From contig DCSN01000032.1 of the NCBI GenBank assembly GCA_002325645.1, positions 1-12,446 of the forward strand: a stretch of 12,446 bases of DNA, in the 5' to 3' direction. The notes below the pieces were generated by a model that worked only from the letters and a program-made list of their open reading frames with translations, was not told the DNA's origin and searched no databases. Shown here one piece after another: positions 7,602 to 12,446 of this stretch. Each line of letters starts with the position of its first letter. Positions within the stretch are counted from its first letter, which is position 1. Source of the stretch: Pseudanabaena sp. UBA1465 (lineage in GTDB: Bacteria; Cyanobacteriota; Cyanobacteriia; Pseudanabaenales; Pseudanabaenaceae). The position numbers were made by a program, and so were the translations under genes.

Positions 7602-7630
7602 AAAAAAGCGGCGCTTAGCGCCGCTTTTTT
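7602..7630 (-). terminator. Rho-independent terminator of the transporter operon
   Basis: Perfect 14-base arms AAAAAAGCGGCGCT (7602-7615) and AGCGCCGCTTTTTT (7617-7630) surround a single T. Read on the minus strand it is a GC-rich stem followed by TTTTTT. It begins within the stop codon of the last permease gene and separates the transporter operon from the methyltransferase gene transcribed in the same direction. Confidence 0.9.
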
Positions 7631-8555
7631 ATTCATTGGTTCCTAAAGCCCCTGGTGAACCAGTTAAGGTTCTACGCGGCGAACAGGTAATGATCGTAAT
7701 GATTAGCGTCATGATGTAGGGCGCAGCATTAAACAGGTAACGATAGGAGCTAATGCCAACAGCCTGTAAAGACGGACCGATCGCCTGTGCGCCACCAAAT
7801 AACAACGCCGCCCATAGACAATGAATTGGTTGCCATCGCGCAAAAATGACGAGGGCCACCGCCATTAAACCCTGTCCGCTAGAGATGCGTTCCGACCATA
7901 GCCCAGGGTAATACAGCGATAAACTTGCGCCGCCAACTCCTGCTAAGAAACTACCCGCCACGATCGCCCAAGTCCGCACACCGACCACCGAAATTCCCAT
8001 TGCCCTTGCAGCACTAGGACTATCACCCACTGCTCGCACATACAAGCCCCAACGGGTCGAGCTAAAGAACCACTGCATCAAAGGCGCGATCGCCATGCCG
8101 ATTAGTAATAAAGGACTAATTTTTAGAGCGTCTTGCACCTGTGGATAGCTGCTCCAATTGCCTAACTCAAACACAGGTAAAGGAATTGCTTTCGGTTGGA
8201 TAAAAGCCTTGCCAAAGAAGAAGGCAATTCCACTACCAAAAATAATCATCGCGATACCCACAGCGATATCACTCACCCTCGGACGTTGCGATAACCAAGC
8301 ATGGATCAATCCTAATCCCACGCCAGCTATCCCTGCGGCAAGTACACCCAGCCAAGGCGATTTGGTCAAGTAGGAAACTGCATAGGCGGTCATCGCTCCT
8401 GTGAGCAAGGTTCCTTCCAGACCGAGATTAATTTTGCCAGCTTTTTCGGTAAGACATTCACCCAAGCTCACAAAGAGAAATGGAGCGCTACCACGAAATG
8501 TCCCTGCAAGAATTGCCAGAGGCACGCTCATCCAACCAAGTGTATCGTCTGTCAT
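7629..8555 (-). CDS. ABC transporter permease, BPD_transp_2 family (NupQ/YufQ-like)
   Basis: A 308-residue, very hydrophobic inner-membrane protein with about eight predicted membrane segments, one of the two channel subunits of an importer. Family features are the N-terminal GECLTEKAGKINLGLEG block (32-48), the cytoplasmic coupling loop RAVGDSPSAARAMGI (174-188) expected to contact the ATPase, and GQGLMAVALVIFARWQP (227-243) followed by a terminal hydrophobic segment. This pattern matches the second permease of BMP-type nucleoside importers, as opposed to branched-chain amino acid or sugar permeases of the same superfamily. It is the last gene after the substrate-binding lipoprotein and the first permease. 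A long hairpin lies in the 113-base gap before it, and its stop codon abuts the operon terminator. No strong Shine-Dalgarno sequence is seen; GGAA lies about 11 bases upstream of the ATG. Confidence 0.92.
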   Translation of the reverse strand: MTDDTLGWMSVPLAILAGTFRGSAPFLFVSLGECLTEKAGKINLGLEGTLLTGAMTAYAVSYLTKSPWLGVLAAGIAGVGLGLIHAWLSQRPRVSDIAVGIAMIIFGSGIAFFFGKAFIQPKAIPLPVFELGNWSSYPQVQDALKISPLLLIGMAIAPLMQWFFSSTRWGLYVRAVGDSPSAARAMGISVVGVRTWAIVAGSFLAGVGGASLSLYYPGLWSERISSGQGLMAVALVIFARWQPIHCLWAALLFGGAQAIGPSLQAVGISSYRYLFNAAPYIMTLIITIITCSPRRTLTGSPGALGTNE

Positions 8556-8593
8556 AGTTTTTTATTTCCAGCCAAATACAAATTATCTAAACC

Positions 8594-8655
8594 AATAAAG
8601 AACCCGATTGTTTGTGGTGCGGCTACGCCGCGCCACAAACAATCGGCTCTTTATT
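8594..8655 (-). repeat. Long inverted repeat between the two permease genes
   Basis: A 30-base arm (8594-8623) and a 29-base arm (8627-8655) pair almost perfectly around a TAC centre, with a GC-rich apex (GCGGC/GCCGC) and an A/T-rich base. It fills most of the 113-base gap between the permease genes. On the minus strand the stem is not followed by a T-run, so it is more likely an mRNA-stabilising or processing hairpin, or an attenuator, than a full terminator. Confidence 0.8.
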
Positions 8656-8668
8656 TTCTTGTAAGTTC

Positions 8669-9799
8669 TTAAACCGCACTTGCAGAAGCATCAATTTTTA
8701 CTTCAGGTTCGCGATCTTTAAAGAAGTCTAACCGTCCATACAGAGATTCACTAAACAGAATTGCGAGGAAGACGATGCCTTGGAATAGCAGGACTGTGGC
8801 ATCGGGTAATCCAAACGATCGCTGGAGGGCGCTACCACTCGAAAGAATACCGCCCATTAATACGGCAACTAGTACTGCCACAAGGGGATTTTGGCGAGCG
8901 ATAAAGGCAACCAGAATACCGCTATATCCATAATCAGCATTGAGGGAAGCATTCGCGCTGCCATGAATCGCGGCAACCTCCACCATTCCCGCTAAACCTG
9001 CACAGGAACCGCCCAAAAAGGTGACGATTAAAGTGAGTTTGCCGACGGGTAAACCTGCAATTTTGGCAGCGCGGATATTGCCGCCAACGGTGCGAACTGC
9101 GAAGCCAAAGGTGGTGCGCTGAATTAGGAAATAGGCGATCGCGCAGGCAACTAATCCATAAATTAATCCATAATGCACCCGCGAATTAGGAATACTTTGC
9201 AGCATATTTACCGCCGTCAAAGGGAAACTGGATGGCTTATTTAAACTGGAAGGATCGCGCATCACACCTTCAACTAGGGTATTTAGCAATGCGATCGCAA
9301 TGTAGTTCATCAACAAACTACTAATGGTTTCGTTGACACCTCGATAATACTTAATCGCGCCCACAAACATAATCCAAAGTCCACCTGCAATCAGCCCTGC
9401 CATTGCCATCGCCATCTGTACCATTACTGGCGGCAATGAGGCTACTGCCAAACCCATGGCGATCGCTCCTAAACCACCGACAATCAGCGCACCTTCATTA
9501 CCAATAATTGTTAAGCCTAACATTGCAGGTAAAGCGGTACAGAGCGATGTCAGCATCAGGGGAGCCGACCGAATTAAAGTACCTTGCCAAGAGAAACTAT
9601 TACCAAATGCCGATTGATAGATCGTTCCATAAATTGCCAATGGATTCTTGCCCTGCATAGCACAGAAAATCCCAAAGACAACTAAAGAAGCAATGACTGC
9701 TCCAATCGGAATGAAAATATTCTCAGAGGTGGAACGCCAGCGATCGCGTAAATTGATCATATGCTTATAGCTGTTTTGCAATGGTTGATATGCGATCAT
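8669..9799 (-). CDS. ABC transporter permease, BPD_transp_2 family (NupP/YufP-like)
   Basis: A 376-residue inner-membrane protein with many hydrophobic segments from residue about 28 to 350, the other channel subunit of the BMP-type importer. Diagnostic stretches are GLTIIGNEGALIVGG (95-109), GVNETISSLLMNYIA (154-168), the coupling loop RTVGGNIRAAKIAGL (236-250) and a polar C-terminal tail. It is longer than its partner at 7629-8555, as is usual for the first permease of such pairs. The start is uncertain: ATG at 9799 falls inside the stem of the inverted repeat at 9795-9837 and would be sequestered, whereas ATG at 9760 (MINLRDRW, shortening the protein by 13 residues) is free. Neither has a clear Shine-Dalgarno sequence, so the longer form is listed. 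It lies just downstream of the substrate-binding protein gene. No ATPase gene is in the cluster. Confidence 0.92.
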   Translation of the reverse strand: MIAYQPLQNSYKHMINLRDRWRSTSENIFIPIGAVIASLVVFGIFCAMQGKNPLAIYGTIYQSAFGNSFSWQGTLIRSAPLMLTSLCTALPAMLGLTIIGNEGALIVGGLGAIAMGLAVASLPPVMVQMAMAMAGLIAGGLWIMFVGAIKYYRGVNETISSLLMNYIAIALLNTLVEGVMRDPSSLNKPSSFPLTAVNMLQSIPNSRVHYGLIYGLVACAIAYFLIQRTTFGFAVRTVGGNIRAAKIAGLPVGKLTLIVTFLGGSCAGLAGMVEVAAIHGSANASLNADYGYSGILVAFIARQNPLVAVLVAVLMGGILSSGSALQRSFGLPDATVLLFQGIVFLAILFSESLYGRLDFFKDREPEVKIDASASAV

Positions 9800-9837
9800 A
9801 CAAAGAAGAAACGCATTGCGCTTCTTCTTTGTATGAT
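9795..9837 (-). repeat. Inverted repeat at the bmp-permease junction
   Basis: Arms of 21 bases (9795-9815 and 9817-9837) match at 20 positions around a single T. It begins five bases after the stop codon of the substrate-binding protein gene and covers the upstream-most possible start of the permease. No T-run follows on the minus strand. Hairpins in this position of binding-protein ABC operons often protect the upstream message and reduce read-through, so that more binding protein than permease is made; that role is inferred here. Confidence 0.8.
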
Positions 9838-9842
9838 TGGAT

Positions 9843-11039
9843 TTAGCTCTTCACGCTACCGATAACTCCTTCTACAAACCAATCCATCTTTTCCAGATCA
9901 AGATCTGTTTGCTTGTATTCTTTGCCCTTGGCAATCACAACCTTACCATTGTTATCTTTCATCTCACCAGCATAGATCACCATGCTACCATCCATAAATT
10001 TAGCCATTACCGTCTCTGCTTCTTTCTTCGTTGCCGCGCTAACAGCACTACCAAAAGGTGAGACTTTACAGAACTTCTCCTTTAGCCCACCACGCAATAG
10101 ATGGGGAATACCTCCATCTGTAACTGACTTACCTGCCTTCAACCATTCCATGTATTGAGTATATACGCTAGTCCAATCCCATTCTGCACCTGTTAGATAA
10201 CCATTAGGAGCAAGCTTGGACTGATTGGCATGATAACCAGTACAGAAAATCTTGCGTTTCTCCGCAGTTTCCATTACCACCTTGGGGCTGTCCACATGAC
10301 AGGTCAATACATCTACACCTTGATCCACCATGCTATTCGCAGCTTCTGCTTCCTTCACAGGAACTGACCAATCACCCGTAAAAATAACTTGCACTGTCGC
10401 CTTAGGATTGACACTACGAGCGCCAAGAGTGTAGCTATTAATATTGCGAACTACTTGTGGAATTGGTTTTGCAGCTACAAATCCTAATTTGCCCGATTTG
10501 CTAGTTAGCCCTGCAACCACACCTGCAATATATTCTGCTTCATCAATGTAGCCATAATAGCTACCAATGTTCTTCGGATGTTTACCTTCGGTGTACATAC
10601 CACCACAATGGAAGAACTGCACCTTAGGATTATCTGCGGCAACCTTCAAAATATGGGGATCAAAATAACCAAAGGATGTCGGAAATAGCGCCGAAACTTT
10701 ATCTTGATTAATCATGCTTAGCATCGTTTCCTGCACGGTCGCAGTTTCCGCAACACTAGCTTCACTCACAGTTTTGATACTGGGCAACTTGGCGATCGCC
10801 TGTTCACCTTCATAGTGCGCTTGACTGTAGCCAAAATCATCCTTAGGTCCCACATAGATAAACCCAATAGTTAATAATGCTGCCGTAGGCGAACCTGCTG
10901 TATTCGGAGATCCTGTATTGGCTGTATTCGTAGGAGATTGCTCGGTGCAACCCACCCAAAGTTGAGAAGTTGCTCCAAAAGCGGCTGTAGCGATCGCGCC
11001 TCGAATAAACTGACGACGAGGAATATAAATTGGACTCAT
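9843..11039 (-). CDS. BMP-family ABC transporter substrate-binding lipoprotein
   Basis: A 398-residue periplasmic binding protein of the BMP/PnrA-like (PF02608) family, whose characterised members bind nucleosides; the ligand here is not known. The N-terminus MSPIYIPRRQFIRG has a twin-arginine motif (R8 R9), followed by a short hydrophobic stretch and C31 in WVGC as the probable lipidated cysteine, so Tat export and membrane anchoring are likely. A Ser/Thr/Pro/Asn-rich linker (about 32-52) leads to the fold starting at LTIGFIYVGPKDDFGYSQAH. Other family-like blocks are FPTSFGYFDP, SYYGYIDEAEYIAG, GDWSVPVKEAEAA and GYLTGAEWDWT. ATG at 11039 is chosen over a GTG at 11114 because the signal peptide starts there, AAAGG precedes it by nine bases, and the GTG lies inside a hairpin. 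It heads the operon with the two downstream permeases. Confidence 0.93.
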   Translation of the reverse strand: MSPIYIPRRQFIRGAIATAAFGATSQLWVGCTEQSPTNTANTGSPNTAGSPTAALLTIGFIYVGPKDDFGYSQAHYEGEQAIAKLPSIKTVSEASVAETATVQETMLSMINQDKVSALFPTSFGYFDPHILKVAADNPKVQFFHCGGMYTEGKHPKNIGSYYGYIDEAEYIAGVVAGLTSKSGKLGFVAAKPIPQVVRNINSYTLGARSVNPKATVQVIFTGDWSVPVKEAEAANSMVDQGVDVLTCHVDSPKVVMETAEKRKIFCTGYHANQSKLAPNGYLTGAEWDWTSVYTQYMEWLKAGKSVTDGGIPHLLRGGLKEKFCKVSPFGSAVSAATKKEAETVMAKFMDGSMVIYAGEMKDNNGKVVIAKGKEYKQTDLDLEKMDWFVEGVIGSVKS

Positions 11040-11048
11040 GCCTTCACA

Positions 11049-11053
11049 CCTTT
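11049..11053 (-). promoter_or_regulatory. Ribosome binding site for the BMP lipoprotein
   Basis: AAAGG on the minus strand lies nine bases before the ATG at 11039. It supports starting the protein at MSPIYIPRRQ instead of 25 codons further upstream at the GTG in the hairpin. Confidence 0.6.
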
Positions 11054-11080
11054 CAAAGATTGAGTGTTCTGAGGATCGAA

Positions 11081-11131
11081 GTAACAAAACTTTTAAAGTG
11101 TTACCTCGTAGCACTTTAAAAGTTTTGTTAC
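11081..11131 (-). repeat. Perfect inverted repeat between porin and BMP genes (possible terminator)
   Basis: GTAACAAAACTTTTAAAGTG (11081-11100) and its exact reverse complement (11112-11131) form a 20-base stem. A TAC/GTA pairing (11102-11104 with 11108-11110) extends the apex after one mismatch. It lies 28 bases after the porin stop on the minus strand. The T-rich descending arm resembles a terminator, but the stem is A/T-rich and no T-run follows, so partial read-through into the BMP gene is possible. Confidence 0.75.
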
Positions 11132-11159
11132 AGTTATACGAGAGAATTAACCCTCTTGT

Positions 11160-12446
11160 TTAGAAACTAAATACAGCTTGTAAGTTACCAACAAAGATAG
11201 TTGGGTTGCTGCTAAAGTTGTTAGGATTGAAAATGGCATAGAGAGAAGGAACTAGAGAAATGTTCTTACTAATAGGATAGATATAAGATAGCTCTAGATC
11301 GTACTGTGTTCCACCATCACCCTTGCCAGAAACTAGCAAGTTGTTGCCATCTGTAAACTTATAGGGCATCGAGAAAGAGAGCATAGCTTGAGCGCCTTCC
11401 TTGAATAAATCTGGGAATGCTGCCCCAACTTGGAAGGTCTGAGTTGATACACTACCAACAGATCCGCCAACTTGATTAAGATTGGTAGAACTATAACCAT
11501 AGCGACCAAACAAGCCAAATCCCTTGCTAAGTAACCAATCAAAGTTAGCGACAAACACATCAGATTGTCCATTGACTAATGAACCAAATCCGCCAGTGAC
11601 TACACCACAGGCGATTCCATTAAGGGAAGGTTGCGCTCCAGCACCACCTACACAACCATTATTGTTTCTAAGGTTGGTACGGCTGTAGATCAAACGCAAT
11701 TTAAAGGCATCACTAGGTTTGTAACCAAGCTCGGCAGTTAAGGCATTGTTGCCGCCAAATATACCTTGCCCAGGGTCAGCAGCAGTTCGAGCTCCACCAA
11801 GGAATTCATTACTTTCGGCTAAGAAGCCAACTTTGAAATCAAACTGTTTACCCAAAGGTGTTAGGAAAATCGCACCTGCTCCACGTTTTGCATCGGTTAA
11901 AACGGTGCTATTGATAGAGTTAAACGTAGTATTCCAAGGATAGATAAAGCGGTTTCCATCAAAATACTTATAGAAGTTGACGCGAGGACCAACAACTAGA
12001 CTAGCTGTCTCAAAGATCGGGAACTGATAGGACAATTCACGGAGAACAAACTGGTTGGCATTAGGTCCCGAAGTTTGATCGGTAAATGGAGTACCTGCGG
12101 TATTGAAGAAACCTGTGGAAGCAGCACCTGTTGCTACACTTCCGTTAGCAACATTTGGATCTGTAAAGATGTTAGCAGGAGAGGTTCCATTACCAACGGC
12201 AAGTTGGGTAACTAAGCTATCTTTACCAGTGAAAGATGTATTTAAGGTTAACCAAACCAAACCACTGAGAGTCAAGTTCGGATTGTTCTGTGTGGCAACG
12301 GCATTACCTACGCCACTGTTGGAACTAACAGCACGATTAGCCGTAGCACCCGTTAAATTAAAGAATGCCAAGCCACTGAGCTTGGTAGTAGTGGAGAACT
12401 GCTGTGCTTCTAGCTTAGCGGTCTTAGCGTCAAGAGCATCAACACG
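11160..12446 (-). CDS. Outer-membrane porin, cyanobacterial SLH/OprB type (iron uptake porin family), 5' partial
   Basis: This is the C-terminal 428 residues of a cyanobacterial outer-membrane beta-barrel; the reading frame is open to the window edge. The visible start, RVDALDAKTAKLEAQQFSTT, is the end of the coiled-coil linker that in this family joins an N-terminal SLH domain (binding the cell wall) to the barrel. The rest is barrel: alternating hydrophobic strands, Asn/Gly/Ser-rich loops, GYKPSDAFKLRLIYS and FDWLLSKGFGLFGRYGY repeats, and a C-terminal strand ending in phenylalanine (NLQAVFSF*), the usual assembly signal. The signal peptide and SLH domain should lie beyond base 12446. NCBI naming calls such proteins iron uptake porins, but substrate range in most members is unproven. 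An internal TTG at 12371 is not the start. A perfect inverted repeat follows the gene, with the BMP transporter operon beyond it in the same direction. Confidence 0.92.
   Translation of the reverse strand, partial: RVDALDAKTAKLEAQQFSTTTKLSGLAFFNLTGATANRAVSSNSGVGNAVATQNNPNLTLSGLVWLTLNTSFTGKDSLVTQLAVGNGTSPANIFTDPNVANGSVATGAASTGFFNTAGTPFTDQTSGPNANQFVLRELSYQFPIFETASLVVGPRVNFYKYFDGNRFIYPWNTTFNSINSTVLTDAKRGAGAIFLTPLGKQFDFKVGFLAESNEFLGGARTAADPGQGIFGGNNALTAELGYKPSDAFKLRLIYSRTNLRNNNGCVGGAGAQPSLNGIACGVVTGGFGSLVNGQSDVFVANFDWLLSKGFGLFGRYGYSSTNLNQVGGSVGSVSTQTFQVGAAFPDLFKEGAQAMLSFSMPYKFTDGNNLLVSGKGDGGTQYDLELSYIYPISKNISLVPSLYAIFNPNNFSSNPTIFVGNLQAVFSF

Larger units (their letters stand above)
817..10997. repeat. 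HIP1 octamers GCGATCGC, 24 exact copies
   Basis: Exact copies start at 817, 1646, 1837, 2031, 2453, 3290, 3540, 4542, 4928, 5334, 5542, 5641, 6023, 6130, 6777, 6820, 7245, 8086, 9135, 9291, 9460, 9740, 10792 and 10990. A random sequence of this length would hold about 0.2. HIP1 is a well-known cyanobacterial signature. All copies lie inside genes; none is in the porin gene or the intergenic regions. Confidence 0.9.

Noticed and set aside
9837..10061. Plus-strand open reading frame opposite the end of the BMP gene
   Set aside because: It overlaps a confidently assigned gene, starts inside the inverted repeat and has no family resemblance.
11040..11114. 25-codon N-terminal extension of the BMP protein from GTG 11114
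   Set aside because: The GTG sits in a perfect hairpin, the extension would precede a Tat signal peptide, and a ribosome binding site fits ATG 11039 better.

Overview
The window looks like chromosomal DNA from a filamentous or unicellular cyanobacterium, possibly Pseudanabaena-like (the genus is a guess). The evidence is 24 exact copies of the cyanobacterial HIP1 octamer GCGATCGC, a three-domain diflavin flavoprotein of the cyanobacterial Flv type, an SLH-type outer-membrane porin with the typical cyanobacterial coiled-coil linker, and a dispersed C/G-rich inverted repeat of a kind common in cyanobacteria.

Layout. Bases 127-2106 (+) encode a soluble histidine kinase with a degenerate receiver domain and a CBS-like sensor region. 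It converges on a diflavin flavoprotein gene (2177-3889, -) across a strong shared terminator. A 394-base intergenic stretch (3890-4283) separates the divergent flavoprotein and cysS genes and carries a 75-base MITE-like inverted repeat. cysS (4284-5726, +) is followed by a small acidic DUF4253-like protein (5777-6175, +). Its 3' end overlaps by 32 bases the 3' end of a convergent DNA cytosine-5 methyltransferase (6144-7466, -) that has no restriction enzyme beside it.

The right half is a minus-strand transport region, in transcription order: a partial porin (11160-12446, 5' end beyond the window), a Tat-exported BMP-family substrate-binding lipoprotein (9843-11039), and two BPD_transp_2-type ABC permeases (8669-9799 and 7629-8555), ending in a perfect Rho-independent terminator (7602-7630). 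The three ABC genes would form the periplasmic and membrane parts of a nucleoside/purine-type importer. The ATPase is not encoded here. Each junction in this unit carries its own long, nearly perfect inverted repeat, suggesting that relative expression is tuned at the RNA level. Two of the longest possible reading frames start inside such hairpins, so at least one of those starts (bmp) should be moved downstream.

No tRNA, rRNA, CRISPR array, transposase or prophage gene was recognised. I do not see convincing evidence of a wholly new system. The most useful leads are the hairpin-punctuated ATPase-less transporter operon, the solitary methyltransferase in a HIP1-rich genome, the flavoprotein that has lost most of its iron ligands, and the MITE-like repeat with possible target-site duplication.
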